The notes under the pieces were generated by a model. It made no database searches, was not told where the DNA came from, and saw only the letters and a list, made by a program, of their open reading frames with translations. DNA of 64,000 bases from contig VSQE01000004.1 in NCBI GenBank assembly GCA_009775705.1, positions 1-64,000 on the forward strand, written 5' to 3'. Both the position numbers and the translations under genes were made by a program. How positions within the stretch are numbered: position 1 is the stretch's first letter; each line of letters opens with the position of its first letter. Shown here piece by piece: positions 34,750 through 42,598 of this stretch. This DNA comes from Prevotellamassilia sp. (lineage in GTDB: Bacteria > Bacteroidota > Bacteroidia > Bacteroidales > Bacteroidaceae).

Positions 34750-35094
34750 TTAGTCCTCCTTGTTTGCTTTTTTGTTACGACGTTTTTCTGCATACAGAGC
34801 AGCATACTTCTCCATTTTCACGGTAAGGAAACGGATGACGCGCTCGTCACGGCGATAGCCAACTTCGAGTTTGTCTACCACTTCGGGAGCGGCCTTGAAC
34901 TCAATGAGCTGATAAAAACCGGTGGATTTTTTCTGAATGGGATAAGCCATCTTCTTGAGGCCCCAGCTTTCTTCATTGATAATCTCGGCGCCTTCGGCGG
35001 TGAGAATACCCTTGAATTTTTCGACCGTCTCCTTCATCTGTTGGTCAGATAAAACGGGAGTCATAATGAAAACGGTCTCGTACTGATTCATCAT
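34750..35094 (-). CDS. rpsF: 30S ribosomal protein S6
   Basis: 114 aa counted from 35094 ([17 protein letters not shown]); the adjacent Met at 35091 is equally possible. The longer frame to 35127 overlaps the leader. The ferredoxin-like fold of S6 is recognisable from [21 protein letters not shown] and [10 protein letters not shown]. First gene of the operon, about 35 nt downstream of the predicted transcription start. I did not detect a clear S6:S18-binding leader structure. Confidence 0.94.
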   Translation of the reverse strand: MMNQYETVFIMTPVLSDQQMKETVEKFKGILTAEGAEIINEESWGLKKMAYPIQKKSTGFYQLIEFKAAPEVVDKLEVGYRRDERVIRFLTVKMEKYAALYAEKRRNKKANKED

Positions 35095-35137
35095 ACGGAT
35101 AAATTGATTAATTATTAGATTTTGCAAAATTGCGGTG

Positions 35138-35168
35138 CAAATTTACACATATTTTATTACATGACAAA
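35138..35168 (-). promoter_or_regulatory. Promoter of the rpsF-rpsR-rplI operon
   Basis: On the minus strand TTTG (35168-35165), 19-nt spacer, TAAATTTG (35145-35138). Confidence 0.65.
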
Positions 35169-35218
35169 AAGTTTTTTCTTTTTATCTATACAGAAAAGGG
35201 TGTCGCCACCATAAAAAG

Positions 35219-35264
35219 CCGGCAGGCACCCTTTTCGAAAAAAAGAAAAGGAGATACCTGCCGG
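35219..35264 (-). terminator. Hairpin after the ROK kinase gene
   Basis: CCGGCAGG/CCTGCCGG form the base and CCTTTTC/GAAAAGG the upper stem, separated by an internal loop. It lies 39 nt beyond the ROK stop and ahead of the rpsF promoter. Confidence 0.55.
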
Positions 35265-35302
35265 AAAACGTACCTAATTGTTCCACGGGACAAGAGGAAT
35301 TG

Positions 35303-36271
35303 TCATTCCCAGCCCAGCGCACTGGCTCCGAGCACAGCGGCCTCACTACCGTTGAGAGCGGACACCAGAAGCTTTGCCTTGTTCTTGTAGAGCGAAAGGA
35401 TATTCTCGTCGTAAGCCTTACGGAGAGGTTCCATCAGATAATCGCCGGCTTTGGTCAGACCGCCGAAGAAGACAAAGGCTTCGGGAGAATTGAAGGTGGC
35501 GAAATCGGCACAGGCCGTACCAAGCAGTTTGCCGGTAAACTCAAAGATTTCAAGAGCTACGGCATCGCCGGCCTCGGCGGCCTGGAACACATCAAACGAT
35601 GTGATTTCTGCCGGATTAAGTTCGCGGAGCTTGCTCGGCAATGTGCTTTTCTCCAGCATCTCGCGGGCTGTACGGGCCACACCCGTAGCCGAACAGTAGG
35701 TTTCAAGACAGCCACTACGACCGCAGCCACAGGAACGGCCCTCGGAGGTATGGTCCACAACCAGGTGGCCCAGCTCACCTGCAAAGCCGTCACTTCCGTA
35801 CACTACTTTTCCGTCCACAACGATACCGCTGCCCACACCGGTGCCCAGCGTTATCATGATGAAGTTCTTCATTCCCCGTGCCACGCCGTAGGTCATCTCT
35901 CCCATCGCAGCGGCGTTCGCATCATTGGTCACACGGACGGGGATGCCCAGAGCTTCCTGAAAAAGCTGTGCGATGGGTACCACTCCGGGCCAGGCCAGAT
36001 TGGCGGCATGCTCAATGTTTCCGGTATAAAAGTTACCATTGGGAGCGCCGATCCCCATACCTCTGACTTGCTCTATGCCCCCAATCACGTCCAGCGCCGG
36101 TTGCAGAGCTTCCACCGCAGCTGCCACATAGTCGTGTACATCCGGGTAGGCTTTGGTCTTGATGGCGGTCTGCGCTTTGATGGTTCCTCGCTGGTCCACT
36201 ATTCCGAAGATGGAATTAGTCCCTCCCATATCCAGACCGATTACATAAGGTTTTTCTGCTTCGTTTTCCAT
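35303..36271 (-). CDS. ROK family sugar kinase, probable glucokinase
   Basis: 322 aa from 36271 (MENEAEKPYVIGLDMGGTN). The ATP motif GLDMGGTNSIFGIVD is near residue 11. The ROK zinc motif is present: GHLVVDHTSEGRSCGCGRSGCLETYCS near 170-196, with His and Cys residues as zinc ligands. ITLGTGVGSGIVVDG marks the second phosphate-binding loop. It likely phosphorylates glucose at position 6, the usual activity for this branch in Bacteroides. It stands alone with its own promoter and terminator. Confidence 0.85.
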   Translation of the reverse strand: MENEAEKPYVIGLDMGGTNSIFGIVDQRGTIKAQTAIKTKAYPDVHDYVAAAVEALQPALDVIGGIEQVRGMGIGAPNGNFYTGNIEHAANLAWPGVVPIAQLFQEALGIPVRVTNDANAAAMGEMTYGVARGMKNFIMITLGTGVGSGIVVDGKVVYGSDGFAGELGHLVVDHTSEGRSCGCGRSGCLETYCSATGVARTAREMLEKSTLPSKLRELNPAEITSFDVFQAAEAGDAVALEIFEFTGKLLGTACADFATFNSPEAFVFFGGLTKAGDYLMEPLRKAYDENILSLYKNKAKLLVSALNGSEAAVLGASALGWE

Positions 36272-36307
36272 AATTCCGTATATTTTGACATTAGATTTGT
36301 TACCGCA

Positions 36308-36339
36308 CAAATATACAGATTTATTTTATAATCGACAAA
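36308..36339 (-). promoter_or_regulatory. Promoter of the ROK kinase gene
   Basis: On the minus strand TTTG (36339-36336), 20-nt spacer, TATATTTG (36315-36308); full consensus. Confidence 0.65.
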
Positions 36340-36426
36340 TTATTAATACCCGTAAGTCTGTCCGCCTGCTAAAATTCAGAACAAAGTTTCGGTTTCTCAT
36401 AAAAAAATACGAAATTTGCAAACAGT

Positions 36427-37092
36427 ATGGATATTTTCGCAGAATTCGGCAGTACGATCCAACTGTTCCTGAAAGGCTTGCTGGTAGGCATCATCGCTTC
36501 GGCTCCCATGGGGCCGGTAGGCATCCTTTGCATCCAGCGCACGATGCAGAAAGGGCGCATATACGGGCTTGCCACCGGGGCCGGCGCCACCCTCAGCGAC
36601 ATCATATATGCCTTGATGACCGGCTGGGGCATGGCCTTTGTCATGGACTTCATCGACAACGAGCGGAACATTTTCTGGATGAAACTCATCGGCAGCGTGA
36701 TGCTCTTCATTTTCGGCATCTACATGTTCCGCACGGATCCCCGCAAATGCATCCGGCCCGTGTCGAACAACAAAGGCACACTGTTCCATAATTTCTTCAC
36801 ATCGTTTCTCGTCACGCTGTCCAACCCGTTGATCATTTTCCTGTTTCTGGCGTTGTTCAACATGTTCACGTTTGTCATTCCGGGTAACCTGTTCGGGCAA
36901 TGTGTGGGCTACGTCTCCATCGTGGCTGGCGCAATGCTGTGGTGGGTAGGCCTGACGTATGTCATCAACCGCATGAGAAGGAACTTCGGCCTGCGGGGCA
37001 TTCTCCGCCTGAACCGCTCTATCGGAACCATCGTGCTGGCCGCTTCCGTCATATACGCCATCATGACACTGTTCCACCTGTCGCTCTACTGA
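36427..37092 (+). CDS. LysE/RhtB family amino-acid exporter
   Basis: 221 aa with about six hydrophobic segments. The first contains GIIASAPMGPVGILCIQRTMQKG, the conserved N-terminal stretch of LysE-type exporters (PxGPxxxLxI... pattern), followed by GLATGAGATLSDIIYALM. The typical NPLIIFLFLALF is in the middle. It would export an amino acid or related metabolite through the inner membrane; substrate unknown. It is divergent from the ROK gene and 56 nt ahead of the DUF4924 gene, probably in one transcript. Confidence 0.82.
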   Translation: MDIFAEFGSTIQLFLKGLLVGIIASAPMGPVGILCIQRTMQKGRIYGLATGAGATLSDIIYALMTGWGMAFVMDFIDNERNIFWMKLIGSVMLFIFGIYMFRTDPRKCIRPVSNNKGTLFHNFFTSFLVTLSNPLIIFLFLALFNMFTFVIPGNLFGQCVGYVSIVAGAMLWWVGLTYVINRMRRNFGLRGILRLNRSIGTIVLAASVIYAIMTLFHLSLY

Positions 37093-37148
37093 ACGAACCT
37101 CCACGGAACAAGCCTGTATTTTCCTTTATAGACAAAAAGACTGACAAG

Positions 37149-37691
37149 ATGATCATAGCCGACCAATTACGCCCAAAGAACCTGACGGAATACCTGCTCT
37201 ACATGTGGCAGGTGGAAGACATCCTGCGCGCCTACGGCTGCGACTCGGAACTCCTGAGAAAGGAATACCTCAGCCGTTTCGAGCTGGACGACAGCTGCCG
37301 TCGGAAAACGGAACAATGGTATGCCGACCTGTGTGAGATGATGCGGACGGAAGGCAAAACGGAACACGGACATTTGCAGATCAACCTGAACACACAGCAG
37401 AAACTGACGGAACTGCACGACCGTCTGCTCCGCTCTTCCCACTTTCCCTACTACCGTGAAATGTACTACAAGGTACTGCCCTATATTGTGGAACTGCGCA
37501 CCAAGCATGCCGACCACGAGGCGGGAGAATTACAGATTTGTCTGGAAATGCTCTACGGGCTCCTGCTGCTACGCCTGCAAAAAAAAGAAATATCTCCGGA
37601 AACCGAACGCTCGGCAAAAGACATCTCCACTCTGCTCGGACAACTCTCCGACTATTACCGGAAAGACCAGGAGGCTCCGCTGGAACTGTAA
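37149..37691 (+). CDS. DUF4924 family protein
   Basis: 180 aa, soluble and largely helical, without signal peptide. The N-terminus (MIIADQLRPKNLTEYLLYMWQVEDI) and HLQINLNTQQKLTELHDRLL match DUF4924, a family confined to Bacteroidetes with no known function. In this order it commonly sits next to housekeeping genes, so nothing about its job follows from context. 68 nt separate it from rfbD. Confidence 0.68.
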   Translation: MIIADQLRPKNLTEYLLYMWQVEDILRAYGCDSELLRKEYLSRFELDDSCRRKTEQWYADLCEMMRTEGKTEHGHLQINLNTQQKLTELHDRLLRSSHFPYYREMYYKVLPYIVELRTKHADHEAGELQICLEMLYGLLLLRLQKKEISPETERSAKDISTLLGQLSDYYRKDQEAPLEL

Positions 37692-37759
37692 GCAATGCCC
37701 TGCCATGCCTCTTCCATCGCCTCAACGGTTGCAAATATAAAAACACCATACAAAAAAAG

Positions 37760-38614
37760 ATGAAACAAATACTCGTCACCGGCCACCGCGGACAGCTGGG
37801 CAACGAAATGCAGTTGCTCGCCCCGCTGTATGCGGACTCCTGCCACTTCCTGTTTACGGACAAGGATGAACTGGACATCACGGACCGCAAGGCCGTCTAT
37901 GCCTTTATCGAAGAGCATGCGGTGAACATCGTCATCAATTGTGCCGCCTATACGGCCGTTGACAAAGCCGAAAGCGAGCCGGAACTCTGCGAACTGCTGA
38001 ATCATACCGCCCCAGGCTATCTGGCGGAAGCCGTCGCATCGGTCGGAGGCACTATGATACAGATCTCAACGGACTATGTTTTTGACGGAACAGGACACAT
38101 TCCTTACCGCGAAGACGATCCCACCTGCCCCAACACGGTGTACGGCCGCACGAAACTGGCCGGTGAGGAAGCCGTCATCCGCACCTGCCCCGGATCAATG
38201 GTAATCCGCACGGCATGGCTCTACTCTACTTTCGGCAACAACTTTGTCAAGACCATGCTACGTCTCGGCAAGGAACGGGAATCACTGGGGGTAATCTTCG
38301 ACCAGATAGGATCGCCCACCTATGCCCGCGACCTTGCCCGCGCCATCATGACGGCCGTCGAACAAGGTATCGTGCCGGGGGTCTACCATTTCACGAACGA
38401 AGGTGTCTGTTCCTGGTACGACTTCACACGCACCATTCACCGCATGGCCGGCATCGCCTCCTGCCACGTACGCCCGCTCCACACGGAAGAATATCCCGCA
38501 CCGGCACCCCGACCGCACTATTCGGTACTCGACAAGTCCAAAATCAAGGAGACTTACGGAATAGACATCCCCTGGTGGGAGGATTCGCTGCGCGATTGCC
38601 TGAAGAACCTCTGA
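37760..38614 (+). CDS. rfbD: dTDP-4-dehydrorhamnose reductase
   Basis: 284 aa, last step of dTDP-L-rhamnose synthesis. Start at 37760 gives MKQILVTGHRGQLGNEM with the NAD(P)-binding glycine motif. STDYVFDG (about 100) and YGRTKLAGE (about 130; the Tyr and Lys of the SDR catalytic triad) follow, and TWGLYS-type IRTAWLYSTFGNNFVKTML is present. The other dTDP-rhamnose genes (rfbA, B, C) are not in the window. A bidirectional terminator separates it from the serine palmitoyltransferase gene. Confidence 0.9.
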   Translation: MKQILVTGHRGQLGNEMQLLAPLYADSCHFLFTDKDELDITDRKAVYAFIEEHAVNIVINCAAYTAVDKAESEPELCELLNHTAPGYLAEAVASVGGTMIQISTDYVFDGTGHIPYREDDPTCPNTVYGRTKLAGEEAVIRTCPGSMVIRTAWLYSTFGNNFVKTMLRLGKERESLGVIFDQIGSPTYARDLARAIMTAVEQGIVPGVYHFTNEGVCSWYDFTRTIHRMAGIASCHVRPLHTEEYPAPAPRPHYSVLDKSKIKETYGIDIPWWEDSLRDCLKNL

Positions 38615-38638
38615 CAAACCCATTCCGCACGGCATACT

Positions 38639-38684
38639 AAAACACTCAGGGCTTCCCCGTCACGGTGGAAGCCCTGAGTGTTTT
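38639..38684. terminator. Bidirectional terminator between rfbD and the sphingolipid gene
   Basis: 18-bp perfect arms 38639-38656 and 38667-38684 between convergent genes, with A residues on one side and T residues on the other. Confidence 0.85.
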
Positions 38685-38703
38685 TATAACGTCTATTCCG
38701 TTC

Positions 38704-39891
38704 TTACTTGATGATTTCCAGTTCCTTGAACACCTTGGAAAGAGCAGCGACCGCCCTGTCCACCTGTTCTTTGGTATGGGTGGCCATCAACGCCACGCGC
38801 ACCAGTGTGTCCTGCGGTGCGCAGGCGGGCGGAATCACCGGATTGATGAACACTCCTTCATCGAAGGCACGGGCCGTAGCCACAAATGTCTTCTCCGGAT
38901 CGCGCACATACAACGGGATTATGGGCGACTCCGTCTCACCGATCTCAAAGCCGGCTTCGCGGAAACGCTTCAGCGCATAGTTCGTCACGTCCCACAAAGC
39001 CTGAATGCGTTCCGGTTCCCGTTGCAGGATGTGCAAAGCCTCCATGGCTGCCGCTGTTGCCGCAGGTGTATTCGAAGCACTGAATATATAGGTGCGGGCC
39101 GTATGGCGCAGCCAGTTGATGATGGACTTGTCGGCCGCGATGAAACCGCCGATGCTGGCCAGCGACTTGCTGAACGTTCCCATGATGAGATCCACATCGT
39201 CTGTCAGGCCGAAATGATCGCAGACACCACGTCCGTCACGGCCGAACACTCCGATGCCGTGGGCCTCGTCAACCATGACGGTGGCATTGTATTTTTTCTT
39301 CAGACGGATAATTTCGGGAAGATTGGCCAGATCGCCTTCCATGGAGAACACGCCGTCCACAACAATCAGCTTGACGGCCTCGGGGGCACACTTCTGTAGC
39401 TGGCGCTCCAGATCGGCCATGTCATTGTGCTTGTACTTCAGGTTCGTCGAGAATGACAAACGCCGGCCGTCCACGATCGAAGCATGATCGCGGTCGTCAC
39501 AGATGATATAATCCTCCCGACCGGTCAGGCAGGCGATGACTCCGGCATTGACTGTAAATCCGGTAGAAAAACAAAGGGCTTCGTCCTTACCCACAAACTC
39601 GGCCAATTCGCGCTCCAGCTCCACATGCAGGTCAAGCGTCCCGTTGAGAAAACGGGAGCCGGCACAGCCCGCTCCATACTGGCGCAAGGCTTTCACTCCG
39701 GCCTCGATGACACGCTCGTCACCCGTCAGGCCCGTATAGGCGTTAGACCCGAACATCAGGACCTTATGTCCCCCCATTTCTACCTCGGTGCCTTGTTTCC
39801 CCTCTATCTCGCGGAAATAAGGATACACTCCTTTTTCCATATATTGCTGGGGCAACGTGTACTTCGCCAATCTGTCTTGTAATATTCCCAT
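38704..39891 (-). CDS. spt: Serine palmitoyltransferase (alpha-oxoamine synthase)
   Basis: 395 aa from 39891 (MGILQDRLAKYTLPQQYMEK). A PLP enzyme of the alpha-oxoamine synthase family; SNAYTGL, GAGCAGSRFLNGTLDLHVELE and VVDGVFSMEGD are visible, the cofactor Lys is in GTFSKSLASIGGF (about 243), and DEAHGIG holds the PLP-ring Asp/His. KBL and BioF belong to the same fold, but this N-terminus and the YPYF segment match the Bacteroides serine palmitoyltransferase, which begins sphingolipid synthesis. No biotin or threonine genes are near. It is divergent from a lipid kinase gene. Confidence 0.82.
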   Translation of the reverse strand: MGILQDRLAKYTLPQQYMEKGVYPYFREIEGKQGTEVEMGGHKVLMFGSNAYTGLTGDERVIEAGVKALRQYGAGCAGSRFLNGTLDLHVELERELAEFVGKDEALCFSTGFTVNAGVIACLTGREDYIICDDRDHASIVDGRRLSFSTNLKYKHNDMADLERQLQKCAPEAVKLIVVDGVFSMEGDLANLPEIIRLKKKYNATVMVDEAHGIGVFGRDGRGVCDHFGLTDDVDLIMGTFSKSLASIGGFIAADKSIINWLRHTARTYIFSASNTPAATAAAMEALHILQREPERIQALWDVTNYALKRFREAGFEIGETESPIIPLYVRDPEKTFVATARAFDEGVFINPVIPPACAPQDTLVRVALMATHTKEQVDRAVAALSKVFKELEIIK

Positions 39892-40162
39892 ATTATAATA
39901 ATGAATACAGACCTTGCAGCCTGCGGACGGCTGTCCGCAACTTCCCGGCCTTAAAAAACGCAGCAAAGATACGCATTTTATTAATAATATTTCCTATTTG
40001 CTAAAAAAAACAACTTCCCGACTTGGTGGCAAACCGAAAAACACAATTGCCAAAACCGAAAAACACCAACACGGCACAGGGAGATTTCCATCTTCGGATT
40101 TTTTTTGCTAAGTTTGCAGTCCCGAGAATGTGCATTCATCCCCGAACAGAGAGAGAACCAAT

Positions 40163-41188
40163 ATGAGCAAAAAGCGGATACTTTTTATCGTCAATCCCAT
40201 TTCCGGAACAGGCAAGAAAGACGCAGCCCTACGTAGTGTAGAGAAATATCTGGACAAAGAACGCTTCGACTACGAGATACGTCCCACGACCCATGCCGGA
40301 CATGCCGCTGAAATGGCCGCCGCAGCCGCCCGTTCGGGGACAGACATCGTCGCGGCCATCGGCGGCGACGGAACCGTCAACGAAGTGGCCCGCTCACTGG
40401 TCCATACTCCAACAGCGTTGGCCATCATTCCCTGCGGCTCAGGCAATGGACTGGCCCGACACCTGCAAATCCCCATGCAGCCGGCCCGCGCTGTCGGCAT
40501 CATCAACCGTGCCACCATCCATTCGCTTGACTACGGGCGCATCAACGGCCGGCCGTTTTTCTGTACGTGCGGCGTGGGGTTCGATGCTTTCGTCAGCCTG
40601 AAATTTGCCGCTGCCGGCCGGCGCGGACCGCTGTCCTATGTGGAAAACACCGTCCGCGAGGGGCTGACCTATCGCCCCGAGACCTATAAGATACAGATCG
40701 ACGGGAACGAAAAGCTGCACGAGGCCTTCCTCATTGCCTGCGCCAACGCCTCGCAATACGGCAACAACGCTTTCATCGCCCCCCACGCCTCGATGAAGGA
40801 CGGCCTGATGGATGTCATCATCATCTCGCCCTTCGCCCTGTTCGAAGCACCGCAAATAGCACTGGGACTTTTCAACAAAAAGCTGGCCAACAACAGCCAC
40901 GTGGAAACACTACAGGCCCGGCACATACGCATCACGCGCCCCACGGAAGGGGCCGCCCACTGCGACGGGGATCCCTTCATGACGGGAAGAACCATAGAAG
41001 TGGAACTGATCAGAAACAGTTTCAACGCAGTGGTGAACCCCGAGGCCCACACCAAGCACAAGAGTTTCATCCTCAGTCTCGCCGAGAGCTTCAGTTCTCC
41101 GGCGCGCCTACAGGCGGAAATCATGCAGGCGCTGAAAAATTCAGGAGAATCCACCCGCACCTTCATCCGTAAACTCACGAATCTGTAA
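40163..41188 (+). CDS. Diacylglycerol/sphingoid kinase family lipid kinase
   Basis: 341 aa from 40163 (MSKKRILFIVNPISGTGKK). The nucleotide motif GGDGTVNEVARSL is near residue 70, and IPCGSGNGLARHLQIP near 97 is the second conserved loop of the DAGK catalytic domain. The C-terminal beta-sandwich contains HCDGDPFMTG. The family (YegS/BmrU/DagK, sphingosine kinase) phosphorylates lipids at the inner membrane. Divergence from spt suggests a sphingoid substrate, but diacylglycerol is equally possible from sequence. A TAAGTTTG element at 40109-40116 is a likely -7. Confidence 0.83.
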   Translation: MSKKRILFIVNPISGTGKKDAALRSVEKYLDKERFDYEIRPTTHAGHAAEMAAAAARSGTDIVAAIGGDGTVNEVARSLVHTPTALAIIPCGSGNGLARHLQIPMQPARAVGIINRATIHSLDYGRINGRPFFCTCGVGFDAFVSLKFAAAGRRGPLSYVENTVREGLTYRPETYKIQIDGNEKLHEAFLIACANASQYGNNAFIAPHASMKDGLMDVIIISPFALFEAPQIALGLFNKKLANNSHVETLQARHIRITRPTEGAAHCDGDPFMTGRTIEVELIRNSFNAVVNPEAHTKHKSFILSLAESFSSPARLQAEIMQALKNSGESTRTFIRKLTNL

Positions 41189-41422
41189 ATCCTTTTTTCC
41201 GTTGCCAGCGTCCGCCCAAAACCTCTTCCCGGATTCAAGAAAAAGGGGCCTCGTCGTTTCACGTTTAGCATCGTTTAAGAAAACAGGCGTTTCCGCCCAA
41301 ATGTAAACGTAGGTTAATCAACATTTGGGTTTCGCCCCTTAGAGTCAAGAACGAAGTGCAAAAAATTCTGTTCAGAATTATTACTGTCGGCTAAACCGTA
41401 AAGAAGGGAAAAATCCGCAGAA
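41189..41422. other. Convergent intergenic region with inverted repeats
   Basis: 234 bp between the 3' ends of the lipid kinase and the RIC-LuxR gene. CCCAAATGT (41296-41304) pairs with ACATTTGGG (41321-41329), and AATTCTG-TT-CAGAATT forms a palindrome at 41364-41379. Neither is followed by a clear T tract. They may act as transcript ends or binding sites; no gene is seen. Confidence 0.4.
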
Positions 41423-42376
41423 TCAGACCATACGCACCTCATCCAGATTGACCAGCTTGTTCACAATGGCATAAATGGTCAGACCGCTCACCGAATGGAT
41501 ATTCAACTTTCGGGAAATGTTCTTGCGATGCGTCAGCACGGTATTGACGGAAATGAACAACTTCCCGGCCACCTCCTTGTTGGTCATGCCTCTTACGACA
41601 CATCCCACAATCTCGCGTTCGCGCTCGCTGAGTGCTTCTTGCGGAGCCTGACGGTCGGCATCGGGCGTTTCCGCCTCTGTGCTCATGACCGCCACCTGCT
41701 GTTCCAGCCGCTGAACGGCTGGAACAAAAAGAACGTCCTCCACCTCACAGTGCAGCCGCAAATCAGTCTCGCAATTGAAAATGTCAAAAAGAACGTTGTT
41801 CAGCAAATCGGCAGTGTCGGCTACGGCGTAGTATTTGATGATGATGTTTTTCAGTTCCTGCAATTTCTTGTCTATGCCCACATGGCTCCGGGCAAACTGC
41901 GCGATCTCGAAACCGCACGTCCTGCGACCGGCTTGCAAAGAGTTGACGTAGGTAAAGATCTTGTGGTTCTCGTGTTCCATGTGCCGGCGCACATCGCCCA
42001 TATACTCGTCATAGAACTTCAGAATGAGATAGGCCACTTCGTTTTTCTGCGAGCAGTCGATGGCCTCGATGAGTTTGCGACGGATGGCGGGCAACTGGAA
42101 GTTCAGGAAATAATTGTGTGCCTGACCGAGATAGGCCACCAAAGCCTGGACCGAAACGTTCTCCACATAATAGGGGGCAATCTCTGCCCCAAACTTCATA
42201 CAGTTGGCCACAGCCAGAAACGTAGGCGCATGCACCTGATGCTCCCCACACACCTCGCCCACGGTCTTGTCTCCCACACCGAGGGGTATACCGAAACGGC
42301 TCATCATCTGCAACAGGGAAGGCTCGTCACAGATGACATCACACATTTTATCCGTCTCGCGATAATTTACCGACAT
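41423..42376 (-). CDS. LuxR-type regulator with N-terminal diiron RIC/hemerythrin-like domain
   Basis: 317 aa. Residues about 20-50 resemble the ScdA N-terminal segment but lack its CC pair. Residues 80-220 match the RIC (repair of iron centres, YtfE) fold and keep its diiron ligand pattern: His87, His132 with Glu136, His165, His209 with Glu213. Residues 248-310 are a LuxR helix-turn-helix (LSEREREIVGCVVRGMTNKEVA, then NTVLTHRKNISRKL). The domain combination suggests transcription control by iron, oxygen or nitric oxide. It is divergent from the porin-imelysin-dihaem cluster, the obvious target. A TAAATTTG -7 element lies at 42409-42402 on its strand. Confidence 0.78.
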   Translation of the reverse strand: MSVNYRETDKMCDVICDEPSLLQMMSRFGIPLGVGDKTVGEVCGEHQVHAPTFLAVANCMKFGAEIAPYYVENVSVQALVAYLGQAHNYFLNFQLPAIRRKLIEAIDCSQKNEVAYLILKFYDEYMGDVRRHMEHENHKIFTYVNSLQAGRRTCGFEIAQFARSHVGIDKKLQELKNIIIKYYAVADTADLLNNVLFDIFNCETDLRLHCEVEDVLFVPAVQRLEQQVAVMSTEAETPDADRQAPQEALSEREREIVGCVVRGMTNKEVAGKLFISVNTVLTHRKNISRKLNIHSVSGLTIYAIVNKLVNLDEVRMV

Positions 42377-42431
42377 AACTCTCAGAACTATATTCTGCCG
42401 GCAAATTTACCGCTTTCCCACGACATTCCAC

Positions 42432-42449
42432 ATACCCACTTCCGGGTAT
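42432..42449. promoter_or_regulatory. Candidate operator: ATACCC-N6-GGGTAT palindrome
   Basis: The arms 42432-42437 and 42444-42449 lie just upstream of the RIC-LuxR promoter and in the region shared with the divergent porin gene. It is the most symmetric site in the intergenic stretch and could be an autoregulatory operator. Evidence is positional only. Confidence 0.3.
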
Positions 42450-42525
42450 TTTGTAGTAAAAAATTGTGATTTCGCCCGAAGGCCGTCCTCCCCTGCCCTT
42501 CCTCCATTTTACCGTTTTCTTGCGA

Positions 42526-42556
42526 TTGACCGGCCTTTGCATTTACTCTACCTTTG
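42526..42556 (+). promoter_or_regulatory. Promoter of the porin-imelysin-dihaem operon
   Basis: TTG (42526-42528), 20-nt spacer, TACCTTTG (42549-42556); leader of about 36 nt to the porin start. Confidence 0.6.
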
Positions 42557-42598
42557 CATCCGCAAACAAAAATTCACACACTGTGTTATATATTATAT

